A stretch of 64,000 nucleotides of DNA from Nocardia fluminea (lineage in GTDB: Bacteria > Actinomycetota > Actinomycetes > Mycobacteriales > Mycobacteriaceae), in NCBI RefSeq assembly GCF_002846365.1, contig NZ_PJMW01000001.1, positions 930,001 to 994,000 of the forward strand. The letters run 5' to 3'. Numbering within the stretch: position 1 is the first letter of the stretch; each line of letters begins with the position of its first letter. The position numbers and the translations under genes are program-made. Below, in pieces: positions 47,798 through 57,192 of the stretch. Under the pieces are notes generated by a model, which had not been told where the DNA came from, searched no databases, and worked only from the letters and a program-made list of their open reading frames with translations.

Positions 47798-48286
47798 CTA
47801 GGGGATAATCCAGGCGCCGACGTGCTCGCCCCAGTTGTTGTCCAGAACCAGCTTGTTGACAGGGGCGCCCACAGGGATGTCGATGACCACGTTGCCGCGC
47901 CGCTTCTCGCCGGAGACTGTTCCCGAGCCCAGCGGGTTGTCCGGTGCGGTGTACTCGGCCTCGTATTCGTCACCGTCAGGCGTCTGGGCCAGGAACAGCA
48001 GCTCGTTGTAGTCGTAGGTGGCCCCGGTGGCGTCGAGGTCGATGAAGACCTGCCAGCGCGCGGTACCCGGCACGTCGGCTGAGGGTGCGACCTGGTGCCA
48101 GTCCGAGGCGCGCACTTTCACCGTCCCGCCCGCCTTCGTAGGGGTGTCCAGCCACTGTCCCATCGCGGTCGTTGGATACCCGAGGCGCTGCGTGGTCGTC
48201 GGAGGGGGTGGCGTGGCGTTGTCCTGGGCAGAGCAGGCAATCAGGGGCGCTGCGGCGACATAGGCGATGATCAGGGATTTCCTCAT
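47798..48286 (-). CDS. Secreted lipoprotein, MPT63/DUF4352-like fold suspected
   Basis: 162 aa. Signal peptide MRKSLIIAYVAAAPLIAC ends in a lipobox (LIAC, Cys18), so a membrane-anchored exported lipoprotein. The mature part has a Pro/Thr linker, then a beta-rich domain (VKVRASDWHQVAPSADV, WQVFIDLDATG, NVVIDIPVGAPVNKLVL) that resembles the Ig-like DUF4352/MPT63 type. GAGGAG lies 6-7 nt before ATG 48286. Antigen-like role is only suggested. Confidence 0.75.
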   Translation of the reverse strand: MRKSLIIAYVAAAPLIACSAQDNATPPPPTTTQRLGYPTTAMGQWLDTPTKAGGTVKVRASDWHQVAPSADVPGTARWQVFIDLDATGATYDYNELLFLAQTPDGDEYEAEYTAPDNPLGSGTVSGEKRRGNVVIDIPVGAPVNKLVLDNNWGEHVGAWIIP

Positions 48287-48871
48287 GGCGATCTCCTCTC
48301 TGGGGCCAGAGTGCACCCCGCCGCGCGAGCAGGGAGGAGGACACGCGGATCGTTATGCACGTGGGCGGGCGGCATGTGGTTGCCAGCCTGGACCCGCCGT
48401 CCTCGATGAGCGCAACCGATCGCCTGACAGACGTCAGGTGCCAGCCGACGCCGCCAACGGAGTTCGACATTCCGTTTTGACCCACTTGCCGAAAAGTCAC
48501 AGTCGATGAGTCCGAGTCGCGGTCCGCTGCGGCGATGATGCGGTCGGCGGACTCGCGGTCCATGTCTTTCCCATGACGATCACCCTCCAGATACGGGCTG
48601 CGGATGTGCCCATGTCCGGGTGCGTCATTGGAGAGGTTGCGGCCCCAGGCATGGGTGTACTGGTGGCGGTCTGCTTGGCCCGGAGTCGAGGGGGCACGGC
48701 GTGTACCGGGAACACCCGGTCGCCGTGATAACTGCCGTCGATGCGCCGACTCGCACCTTCGGGCACGCCCTCCCCGGGCGATGCCGCGGAAGCTGCCTTC
48801 GCGCTGGCGTCGAATATCGGTCACCACGCTCAGCCCGAACTCGGTCAGCGTTCTTGCCGCGGAACCCGCGT
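48287..48871. other. 585-bp gap of degraded sequence
   Basis: Lies downstream of the broken reverse transcriptase and likely holds its decayed 3' part. TGACCCACTTGCC at 48478-48490 recurs at the right ends of both ISAs1 copies. No intact gene seen. Confidence 0.4.
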
Positions 48872-49689
48872 TTAGCCAGGTCCGTCCTCAGCGAGGCCCG
48901 ATGGTTGGCGGCAGACGAGACTCGAAGTCAGCCAGCAACTCCGGGACTCGCGCAATGCCTCGGTCGCGATGAGGGCGGGCGCCCACGCTTGCTCGGCCGT
49001 GGCGCAAACCACAGTGAAGTCATCGGCGGAGCGGACGATCGGGAAGCCTCGGTCGAGCAGGGCCTCGTCCAAGGCTACGAGGACGAGGTTGGACAGCAGT
49101 GGCGACAGGGATGTGCCCTGTGGGATGCCGGCGACATCACGCGGTCCGGCGCGGGTGATGACGCGGCGGTCGGTCAGTTTCCCAGTGGGTGGTCGAGAGT
49201 CCGGTCGGGTAGCGCCGCTTGGGCCAGGCGCACGGCGCGCTCGCGCGGGATGGTGCCGAAGCAGTCGTGGATATCGGCGCGCAGGACCCAGCGCAGACCT
49301 TCTTCGCGGAGCCGGATCACCGCCTGCACCGCGTCCGCGACGCCGAGACCGGGGCGGTAGGCGAATGAGCCCGCGCCCAGCAACGGGTCGATGTGCGGGG
49401 TGATCGTCGCGAGCAGCGCCCGTTCCACTATCCGGTCGCGAACCTTGGGGACGGCCAACTGGCGAAAACCGCCGTCGGACTTGGGGATCAGCACTTCATG
49501 CAGCGGCGCGGGATGGAAAGTGTTGTCCAGTAGTTCGGCGCGAAGGATCTCCAGATTGGTTTCGGCGTCTGTCGCGAACCTCGCTATCGGTTCGGACAGT
49601 TGTTCGCTGGGCTCGCCGCGGTTCAGGACGTCGTTCCACGCGCGGTTCAGTTCTTCGGCGGATGCAACGGTTGTCAGCAGGTCTTTCAT
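48872..49689 (-). pseudogene. Decayed reverse transcriptase of the CRISPR/group II intron type
   Basis: From ATG 49689 the frame encodes RT motifs: LIPKSDGGFRQLAVPKVRDR, ALLATITPHIDPLLG, SFAYRPGLGVADAVQAV, and motif A RADIHDCFGTIP. It stops at 49174. One base further the homology continues: VAGIPQGTSLSPLLSNLVL (motif B), then FPIVRSADDFTVV, where the catalytic YADD is SADD, and ends abnormally. Similar RTs are found with cas1 in CRISPR adaptation modules of actinobacteria. Here frameshift, changed active site and missing C-terminus make it inactive. No cas1 is fused or adjacent. Confidence 0.8.
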
Positions 49690-49954
49690 ACCGACCGACC
49701 TTCCAGAGTGTGGCACCGAAATTCGTGCGACAGATACAGGTTCGGCTCATCGGCAGGTATTTCGCCCTCCACCCAGGGCCTCGGCGGTGTGACCAGGCAG
49801 CGGTATGCCGCGTATTCGCTCATCAGCGAGACGGTCCGAGACTCCAGAGACCCCATAGAGCTTTGCTACAGCTTTAGTAGCCATTCGCTCGTCATCGATA
49901 TGTTGCGAAACATGATATCACGAAGTTGCGACCTGATCGTCGAAAGCAGTTGCT

Positions 49955-50287
49955 GTGCCAACACTCTCATCATCGCAAGTCGCCGCCACGATCGGCACCG
50001 CGGCTCCCCGAACGCCGACTCCGGTCGACTCGCTCGACCACGCCGTTGTTCCTCGGAGTTTGCTGGAAGTACTGGCAGCCGTGCCGGATCCGAGGAAGCG
50101 GCGTGGACGTCACCTTCGACGAGGACCGCTGCAGAGCACGAACCGGTCACGCACCGCAAGTCCTCGCAACTCTGCCCAACACCGCGATCAGCCTGGTTCG
50201 TCTGGTCGGCCATACCAACATCGCTGCCGCTTTACGCCACTACGCCCACGACTTCAGCCGACCGTTCGAACTACTCATGACCTGCTG
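49955..50287 (+). mobile_element. ISAs1-family transposase, internally deleted copy
   Basis: The 5' part encodes the N-terminal motif SLLEVLAAVPDPRKRRG; at about 50105 it jumps out of frame to the C-terminal end DVTFDEDRCRARTGHAPQ and LRHYAHDFSRPFELL. Some 250 codons including two of the DDE residues are missing. The 3' part and the following 70 bp are nearly identical to the copy at 62.4 kb. Confidence 0.75.
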
Positions 50288-50356
50288 AGATACGACTTTG
50301 ACGGAGCCCTGCGAAGTGACCCACTTGCCTAGAAGTCGCATTAAATCAGTAACCAG

Positions 50357-50830
50357 ATTACCCAGCGTTCTTCGGCGAGACCGCACCGCTGACCCTACGG
50401 CCTCGGTGCGCTCATCGGTCGCTGATCGTTTCCATTCGCCCTTCGGCGAGACCGCACCGCTGACCCTCAAGTAACAGACGGCGCTTCGGCGCAGTGCACA
50501 AGTTTCCATTCGCCCTTCGGCGAGACCGCACCGCTGACACAGCGCCGGGATGCGGGAATCCCGAGTTCTGCTGAGTTTCCATTCGCCCTTCGGCGAGACC
50601 GCACCGCTGACCGTGGCCACAGCCGCCGATGGGATGGACGACCTCGTTTCCATTCGCCCTTCGGCGAGACCGCACCGCTGACGAGGCAATGATCCGGGAG
50701 GGCGTGAAGCGTCCTGAGTTTCCATTCGCCCTTCGGCGAGACCGCACCGCCGACCTGGACGACGGAGTGGTCTGGGACCTGGGATCGCACGTCGTTTCCA
50801 TTCGCCCTTCGGCGAGACCGCACCGTCGAC
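50357..50830 (-). CRISPR. CRISPR array 1 (7 repeats, 6 spacers)
   Basis: 37-bp repeats starting GTTTCCATTCGCC and ending CGCACCGCTGAC on the plus strand, at 50428, 50502, 50575, 50646, 50718 and 50794, plus a degenerate one ending at 50393. Spacers are 34, 37, 36, 34, 35 and 39 bp and all different. The decayed repeat on the left and leader-like sequence on the right mean transcription on the minus strand, where repeats end in GAAAC. The inner TCGCC/GGCGA can pair. The leader-proximal repeat ends GTCGAC. Confidence 0.95.
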
Positions 50831-51094
50831 CCTACCCGTTTCTCATCCCCTCCGACCTGCGACGTTGTGCCGTCATTACACAGACCTCCCTCCGGCCCTC
50901 TCTGCGGGGCTTCCCGGTACGTCTGCCCTCTCTGCAGGGCTTCCCGGTACGTCTGAAATGTGCTGTTTGCGCTGGCCAGGGCGTTGTACAGACCTGTGCG
51001 GTTTCTGGGGTCCGCTCACCACCGGATTACGACCTGCGCCACTGTCGAGGGTGATGATTCCTAGGCCACGGGTGGTGTAGCGGCCAAGGCCTGG
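50831..51094 (-). pseudogene. Leader and cas6 3'-end remnant, copy 1
   Basis: Homologous to the sequence at 51635 and 63193 but more diverged. Minus-strand reading gives PGLGRYTTRGLGIITL, the cas6 C-terminus, then a tail with a doubled DVPGSPAERA unit. It is cut at 51094, where a truncated CRISPR repeat of array 2 begins directly after the cas6 glycine loop. Confidence 0.75.
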
Positions 51095-51634
51095 CTTCGG
51101 CGAGACCGCACGGCTGACACACTCTGCGGGACCGCTACAACGCAACCGAGTTGTTTTCATTCGCCCTTCGGCGAGACCACACCGCTGACCAGCGCATACC
51201 GTCGGCATTCTGCTCGATCCAGAAGAGGTTTCCATTCGCCCTTCGGCGAGACCGCACCGCTGACGCGACGGGTTCGGTCCATCGTGCGTCACGCTCGTCG
51301 TTTCCATTCGCCCTTCGGCGAGACCGCACCGTCGACGACGCTGCTCAGCAGCTGGCCCGTGAAATCGGCGACGTTTCCATTCGCCCTTCGGCGAGACCAC
51401 ACCGTCGACGGCTGGGCATTCGCGCAGGGTCTCGAGTGCTACTCGCGTTTCCATTCGCCCTTCGGCGAGACCGCACCGCTGACCCCCAGAAGAAGGATCC
51501 GACTTGACGTCCCAACGATTTACGTTTCCATTCGCCCCTTCGGCGAGACCGCACCGCTGACTCGTTCAGATAGAACGCAACCGCACCCGGGGGATCTGTT
51601 TCCATTCGCCCTTCGGCGAGACCGCACCGCTGAC
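51095..51634 (-). CRISPR. CRISPR array 2 (8 repeats, 7 spacers)
   Basis: Same repeat family as array 1. A truncated repeat (51095-51118) is followed by repeats at 51153, 51228, 51300, 51373, 51447, 51524 (38 bp, one extra C) and 51598. Spacers 34, 38, 35, 36, 37, 40 and 36 bp. Repeat ends vary between GCTGAC and GTCGAC; two have ACCACACC. Leader on the right at 51635. No spacer is shared with arrays 1 or 3 by eye. Confidence 0.95.
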
Positions 51635-52406
51635 CCTACCCGTTTTTCATCCCCTCCGACCTGCGACGTTGTGCCGTCATTGCACAGACCTCCCTCCGGC
51701 CCTCTCTGCGGGGCTTCCCGGTACGTCTGAATTGTATTGTTTGCGCTGGTCAGAGCGTTGCACAGACCTGGGCGATTTCTGGGGTCCGCTCACCACCGGG
51801 TTGCGACCTGCGCCACTGTCGAGGGTGATGATTCCTAGACCGCGGGTCGTGTAGCGGCCAAGGCCGGCCAGTTCAGCGAAGAGGAGCAGGCGGTGGAGTG
51901 TAGTAGCGACTCCGGGGTCGTCGCAGTGGTAGCGGATACGGCCGAGGAAGCCGGGGACGGTGAGACCGGGCAGCGGCAGGAGTTCGGTGTGGCCTTCGAC
52001 GTCGCTGACCCAGATGCGGCGCCACAGGCGTGGGTCCTCGTCGAAGTGTTGGGTGGGGTCGGGGTTGAAGGTGTTCCAGCGGGTGGTGAGCGAGCGGGCC
52101 ACGGCGGCGGGATCGGGCCACGGAGAGAAGCGGTTGCCGTTGCCGAAGGTGGCGGGGGTGCGGAAGCGGACGGTCCAGCTGGGTTCAGTAGGGGTTTCGC
52201 GGTGCAGGTCGGTCCAGGTGGTCGCGGTGAGGGGGTGTGGGGCGGCCAGAGCGGTGCCGTGTTGGGAGCCGAATCGGATCGCGGTGCCGGGCGCGACGGA
52301 GGTGCGTAGCTGGTCGGCGGAATCGGTTGTGAGCGTGGTTATTTCCAGGACGGGGAGGCCATCGAGGAAGCGCGGGGGGGCGGGCGGCCCATGGTTTCGG
52401 GGAGGC
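51598..52406. repeat. Left copy of 0.8-kb direct repeat (CRISPR repeat, leader, cas6 3' part)
   Basis: Collinear with 63156-63963; by eye the only difference is one extra G in the G-run at 52374-52380. Homology stops abruptly after GGGGAGGC, where the methyltransferase sequence begins. Confidence 0.9.
51677..52406 (-). pseudogene. cas6: cas6 fragment, copy 2
   Basis: Minus-strand frame encoding the C-terminal part of a Cas6 pre-crRNA endonuclease: PDPAAVARSLTTRWNTFNPD, LPLPGLTVPGFLGRIRYHC, and the glycine-rich loop AGLGRYTTRGLGIITL. Compared with the right-edge copy it has one extra G (52374-52380), which shifts the frame upstream, and it then runs into methyltransferase DNA at 52406. The 5' half of the gene is absent, so it cannot give a functional enzyme. 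Confidence 0.8.
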
Positions 52407-53314
52407 ACATCGTTAACGAGTTGCAGCTCCCCCACCAGGAGCGGAAGGACTCGACCCGGTGGCAGGATCACGATTCCCAGCTGCGGAAGATCCTCGCCTC
52501 GCTTCCCGACAACGACAGTGACAGCGATCACTACAAGGTGATCGTGGTGCCCGTCAACGCCGCCGACTACGGCGTTCCGCAAGTCCGCAACCGTGTCGTC
52601 ATCGTCGCGTTCAGGGCCGACCTCGGCGTCGACGTCGAGGCATTCGAGAAGGACGTCAAGACACCGAGGTACTCCGAGGCCGCCTTGTTCCGCTCAATAA
52701 GAAACGGCAAATACTGGCGGAAACACTCCACTGTCCACCCAGACGTGCGCGCTCGCGTCGAGGCGCGCATCCCGAAGGTCGTGAAAGAGGACGACTGCCT
52801 ACCGTGGCGGACGCTGCGTGACGCCATCGGAGGCTTCGGTACCGACACCAAACTGCCGGCGCTACCCGAGGTCGATCTGGAGAGGCTCGACGAAAAGGTG
52901 AATTTCGGCGAATCGGCCAAGATCGAGCACCACATCGGATGGCCCGGCGCGCGAATCTACAAGGGCCACACCCCAAACGAACTCGACCGACCCGCGAAGA
53001 CGGTCAAGGCCGGCGTCCACGGCGTACCGGGCGGCGAGTCGGTCATGCTGCTCGACGATCAAGTGGCCGACCCCGGATCCCCCGACGGCTGGACGTACCA
53101 GCATCGCTACATGACGGTACGTGAGACCGCCCGCGTCATGACCTTCCCCGACGAATGGCTCGGATCCGGACCCAGAGGCGAGCAAATGCGACAGCTCGGC
53201 AACGCCGTCCCGGTCGTGCTCGGCGAGTTCTTCGCCTCGGCCGTCGCCGCCGCCCTCACCACCGCCGAAGCGTCGAAAACCGACGCCAGCGACGTACTCG
53301 TCTCGACCCACTGA
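52391..53314 (+). pseudogene. 5'-truncated C5-cytosine DNA methyltransferase
   Basis: 307 codons giving the C-terminal part of a Dcm-type enzyme: NAADYGVPQVRNRVVIVAFR (motif VIII region), a target-recognition region, then RYMTVRETARVMTFPDEW and MRQLGNAVPVVL (motifs IX-X). The SAM-binding FxGxG motif and the catalytic PCQ loop are missing because homology starts at the cas6 junction near 52406; the ATG at 52391 is antisense cas6 sequence. It could not methylate DNA alone. Three bp before the vsr gene. The front half was presumably lost in the rearrangement that made the direct repeat. Confidence 0.82.
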
Positions 53315-53317
53315 ACG

Positions 53318-54181
53318 ATGCGCGAGCGGGCTGGCGAACACGGTTGGAACCAGCGACTACCGGCGACGCGGGCGTACAAACGCCGAACGGGTGCCGTGGC
53401 CCCAGCGATCGAGCAGGACCGTGCGGCGGGCGGGCGGCACCGCCGAAGTGTCGATCTCGGTAACGGACGCTTCGCGCGAGCATCAGTCTCGCTCCGGGTT
53501 TATCAACGTACTCGCCGGATCCGCGCGTACCTGCGGTGGTCGTGTGAGGGCAAGTCCGTAGAACGCTACATCTGCGAAGTCACCCTTGACTCACGCCAAG
53601 ACAACCTGGTCCAGGCGTGGAGCCATGCCCACGAGCAAGAACTCGTGACCGACCATCCGCTGCCACCGGAATCGAAGGCGTCATCCCCGGCGGTACGTGC
53701 CGTCATGCGCGCGAACCGCAGCAGGGACACCAGACCCGAATTGGCCTTGAGGAGACAGCTTTACGGTCGCGGACTGCGCTACAGAGTCACGGTGCGACCA
53801 CTCCCCCGACTTCGACGGACAGCGGATATCGTCTTCACAGCCGATCCCGTGGCCATCTTCGTCGACGGATGCTTCTGGCACGGATGCCCCGAACACCACC
53901 GCCCAGCGACCAAGAATTCGGATTTCTGGATTCAGAAGATCGACGCCAACCAGCACCGCGATCGCGACACGTCCACCCAGCTCCGCGAAGCCGGGTGGAC
54001 AGTGATTCGTGTGTGGGAGCACGAAAATCCCACAGTCGCGGCAGCGCGCATCGAGACGACGATCCGACAACTGCGGAATACCCGGACCAGCGTGCGGAAA
54101 GGCGGGCAGGCGACCAGCGAGGGGCGACTTGACGCAAACTGCGTTGTTGCTAGTCACCGGGGCGGATCCTGTTCTGGGTGA
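53318..54181 (+). CDS. vsr: Very short patch repair endonuclease (Vsr)
   Basis: 287 aa. The Vsr core occupies about residues 120-255: AVMRANRSRDTRPELALRRQ, catalytic Asp in RRTADIVFTADPVAIFVDG, FWHGCPEHH, and GWTVIRVWEHENP. It nicks at T:G mismatches produced by 5-methylcytosine deamination. The ~110-residue N-terminal extension (RAYLRWSCEGKSVERYICEV) is an actinobacterial feature seen in front of Vsr domains. Follows the methyltransferase by 3 bp, the usual partner. Its 3' end overlaps the helicase gene antisense by 32 bp. Confidence 0.87.
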   Translation: MRERAGEHGWNQRLPATRAYKRRTGAVAPAIEQDRAAGGRHRRSVDLGNGRFARASVSLRVYQRTRRIRAYLRWSCEGKSVERYICEVTLDSRQDNLVQAWSHAHEQELVTDHPLPPESKASSPAVRAVMRANRSRDTRPELALRRQLYGRGLRYRVTVRPLPRLRRTADIVFTADPVAIFVDGCFWHGCPEHHRPATKNSDFWIQKIDANQHRDRDTSTQLREAGWTVIRVWEHENPTVAAARIETTIRQLRNTRTSVRKGGQATSEGRLDANCVVASHRGGSCSG

Positions 54182-56723
54182 AGCGGTCGATCACCTGACT
54201 CGGCAGACATCCGTTCTCTGTCATGACGGAACGAACGTGTTGCCGCTGGGCAGGCTCCGAAGAAATCCCCACGGCCGTCGATAGCAGATCCCCCCACACG
54301 GCCACCACGTCACAAGCGACCTGTTCAATTACATCGGTCGAAGTCAGATAGAGGTTCGGGTTCGCTGCCGGTGCGTGCTGCGGATCGACAGTCAGCCGAT
54401 CCGACACGATGATCGCAGGGCTGTCCGCTGGCGGATGGTCCATTTTCCGATCCGCCGCCAACTGGTCGAGCTGGGTATTCGCCTGGCGGACATCCTTGAG
54501 CGGAAGCAGTCCGTCGTCGTGCTCCTCCGACTTAGCCTCAATCGTCATCCACAACGCGGTGCCCCACACCCACGCGGAGTCGCAGCGCCCCTGCCCCTTC
54601 GGCTTGGATGCCTCAGCTCCGAGGAACGAACCGAGGGTCGTCAGACCACTCTCATAGACCTTGGCGTCGTCCTGCGCGAGCGCTTCCGACATTCCGGTGA
54701 GCTCAATGTTCGTCTGCTTGGGACGGAGCTGTCCACGCAGGCGCGCAACGATCGCGTTAACCGCCACTACGTCCATAGGCACCAACGGCACTTCCTCAGC
54801 ACCCGGTAGATCCCGCATCTCCTTAAGCCACGTGCCACGATTGGCCGCAAGCGCCGCGTCCCGCACGAGCTGTCGGCCCCGGGCGCGCTGCGTCTCATCC
54901 TGCGCGCCGAGGTAGAGCCACACGCCAGCGATATAGAGCAGCAGACCCCTGTAGCCGCGCGTCGCCTCCGGGCCGACGTGTGGCACTGCTGCCTGCAGTT
55001 TCTCACTGCCGCCGATCCAGTCCCCGGTAAAGGCCAGCTGCCACGCTTCAACTTCCAGCGCAGCCGCCTTGCCGAGGGCATCCGCCGCCGGGGACTCGAC
55101 CTTCACGGCGTCCTGGCGAAACTCAGCCACCATCGGCTCGCCCTGCTCGCGCCACTCCGTGTCATGCGCGAGAAACATCTCGACGTTCGCGATGACCTCG
55201 TCCGGGTCCGCGCCCTTGCTGTTCTGCCAGCCGAACTCGACCTCAGCCTGGAGCTCAGGTTCGAGTGCCTGGAGATTATCGGGCCGACTGAAGTACTTTG
55301 TAATGTCCAAACCGAGCACGACCACCACGGCGTAATCATTCGGGCCGCGCGTGCACCGACCAACGCCCTGCACAATGCGCGTCCGCAGGCGCTCCGCCAG
55401 GGCGGCGTTGGCCTCGGCTCGCTCGCTCAGGAAGCGTTCCTGCAGGCCGACCGCGTCTGGCTTGCCGCCCAGGACCACGATCCGGCAAGCGCTACCCGGC
55501 AGGTCCAAGCCGTCGTAACGATTAGCCAGACCCAGCACACCGGTCGGCGCCGTAGCGAACGCATCGAGACCCTGTTGCTCAAGGATCTCGCGGCCAAAGA
55601 CCTGGATTCCCTCGCCTGCGAGCGCCGCGGCGGCGGCCTCAGTCTTGGCCACCGTCTGCTGACTCAGTACTAGAGCCTTGTTGGTCAGACCGACGATCCG
55701 CTTGGTCAACTCGGCGGCGTCCCCACCCTTGACCAGATCCGGGAAGACGAACATGCGCCGACCAGAGCGTGGCGACGTCTTGGTAGGCAGTGGCATCCGG
55801 ACGATCTCGCGCCTGCCGAAAGCCCGCTCCAACTCACCACCCGAACCAAGCGTGGCCGACAGGTAGATCCGCTGCTGGGCGCGACTGAAGACGCGGTTCT
55901 CGAACGTCGGCGGAATCATCGGGCGCACCTGGATACCGCCGTAGGACAGGTACACGCAGCAGGTCGCCAGGCCCGAGCGGATCATGGCGAACTCATACTT
56001 GTGAGGCTCCGGTAGCTGAGCTAACGCTGCGTCAAGCTTCGTCAACGCCGCCGAATCGACCGCTGGCAGGATCAGACGTACCTGATGGTGAGCACCCGGA
56101 TCCGGCTCACCCTCAAGTCGTTGGATCTGCAACCCCGACAAGAACGGTTTCAGCGGCTCAAGGATCGCCGCATAGACCGCAGGGCTCTCATGGCGTCGAA
56201 TGTTGACGCCGTATTCGTTACCGACGAACTGCTCACCCGCATGCGCATCGTCGAAGATCAGCAACCGTGGCCTGGGAAGCTTTGGGCTGCTATTGAAGAC
56301 GGCGCTATAGGTTGTGATGCCAATCTCTTCGCCACCCTCGACAGCGGACGCGTCGATGGGGTCCCAGTTCCGAGCAGTGCCGATCAGAAGCGCGCCGGGA
56401 ACGCCTTCGCGTTGCGCAGTCGCAGCCACCTGCCGAGCAAGCTGCTTGGTCGGCGTGACGTAGATGATCGGCCCCTGCGCCTTACGGCGCACCCACTCGG
56501 CGATCAGCAGCCCTGGCAGCGTTTTGCCGGTGCCGGTCGGCAGTTCCAGTGCCAGGTCAGCCGTGTTCTGGTGATTCTTGGCGTAGGCGCGAATAACGTC
56601 GCCCTGGTGCAGCCACAACGAGTCCACTGCTTCCGTCGTTCTCGGCAACGTGCCACTCAGATACAACTCCTCCGGCGAGGGGAACTGCGAAACCACCCTC
56701 TTCGTCTTGCCCTGAAACGCCAT
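54150..56723 (-). CDS. DEAD/DEAH-like helicase with possible C-terminal nuclease motif
   Basis: 857 aa from ATG 56723 (GAAGGGGGAAG upstream). Superfamily 2 helicase: Walker A LELPTGTGKTLPG (59-71), motif II LLIFDDAH, motif III YLSATLG, motif VI VQGVGRCTRGPND, giving an XPD/DinG-like flavour. The C-terminal ~350 aa are not helicase; within them CDSAWVWGTALWMTIEAKSE fits a PD-(D/E)xK nuclease core (D...ExK). Convergent with vsr. The methylase/Vsr/helicase-nuclease set looks like a restriction or anti-phage module, but not DISARM or BREX, whose other genes are absent. Confidence 0.8.
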   Translation of the reverse strand: MAFQGKTKRVVSQFPSPEELYLSGTLPRTTEAVDSLWLHQGDVIRAYAKNHQNTADLALELPTGTGKTLPGLLIAEWVRRKAQGPIIYVTPTKQLARQVAATAQREGVPGALLIGTARNWDPIDASAVEGGEEIGITTYSAVFNSSPKLPRPRLLIFDDAHAGEQFVGNEYGVNIRRHESPAVYAAILEPLKPFLSGLQIQRLEGEPDPGAHHQVRLILPAVDSAALTKLDAALAQLPEPHKYEFAMIRSGLATCCVYLSYGGIQVRPMIPPTFENRVFSRAQQRIYLSATLGSGGELERAFGRREIVRMPLPTKTSPRSGRRMFVFPDLVKGGDAAELTKRIVGLTNKALVLSQQTVAKTEAAAAALAGEGIQVFGREILEQQGLDAFATAPTGVLGLANRYDGLDLPGSACRIVVLGGKPDAVGLQERFLSERAEANAALAERLRTRIVQGVGRCTRGPNDYAVVVVLGLDITKYFSRPDNLQALEPELQAEVEFGWQNSKGADPDEVIANVEMFLAHDTEWREQGEPMVAEFRQDAVKVESPAADALGKAAALEVEAWQLAFTGDWIGGSEKLQAAVPHVGPEATRGYRGLLLYIAGVWLYLGAQDETQRARGRQLVRDAALAANRGTWLKEMRDLPGAEEVPLVPMDVVAVNAIVARLRGQLRPKQTNIELTGMSEALAQDDAKVYESGLTTLGSFLGAEASKPKGQGRCDSAWVWGTALWMTIEAKSEEHDDGLLPLKDVRQANTQLDQLAADRKMDHPPADSPAIIVSDRLTVDPQHAPAANPNLYLTSTDVIEQVACDVVAVWGDLLSTAVGISSEPAQRQHVRSVMTENGCLPSQVIDRFTQNRIRPGD

Positions 56724-56861
56724 GCCTGGCTTCCCCCTTCCGCCGAACCATGTCGGCGCATTCCGTCGAGTTGCACTGCCTCTGTGCCCGCGCTGCACGT
56801 CTGATCCTACGGATCCCCCAGCCTCATACCGATGATTCACGCCTGCCGAAATCAGTCGGCT

Positions 56862-57047
56862 TTAAGGCTCGTATACCGGCCCCTTGGGGGCGGGAAGCAG
56901 CTTGAGCGAAGGATTTACGCAGCCGACTGTGGCTGACCCCACCATCGAACAGTTGGCTGAATCGGTGACCACCGCTGGCGCGGACTGCGGAGCGGAGACA
57001 GGGGCAACTATGAAGACTGCGATGACAAACTGCGAGAAAGACGACAT
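56862..57047 (-). CDS. Possible small secreted peptide
   Basis: 61 aa with a hydrophobic start MSSFSQFVIAVFIVAPVSA that could be a signal peptide, then a Ser/Pro/Val-rich mature part with two cysteines (ANCSMVGSATVGCVNP). GAGG lies 7 nt before the ATG. No known family; the rest of 56724-57192 holds nothing else. Could be spurious. Confidence 0.35.
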   Translation of the reverse strand: MSSFSQFVIAVFIVAPVSAPQSAPAVVTDSANCSMVGSATVGCVNPSLKLLPAPKGPVYEP

Positions 57048-57192
57048 CCGACCGCCTCACCACTTCCACAGAGTTGGGTTCTTGCGCGCGAACTATCCCA
57101 CACATTCGGACCTCGGCACAGTCGATCGGAAGGTCCGAACGGTGGCGCACCCCACCGCGCTTTGCGAGGCCCAGCGTCGCCTAACTGCGGGT

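Noticed and set aside
50240..51605. Repetitive minus-strand frames with recurring SPKGEWK and RSRRRANGN
   Set aside because: They are translations of the CRISPR repeats in different frames, not proteins. The same holds for 62499-63163.
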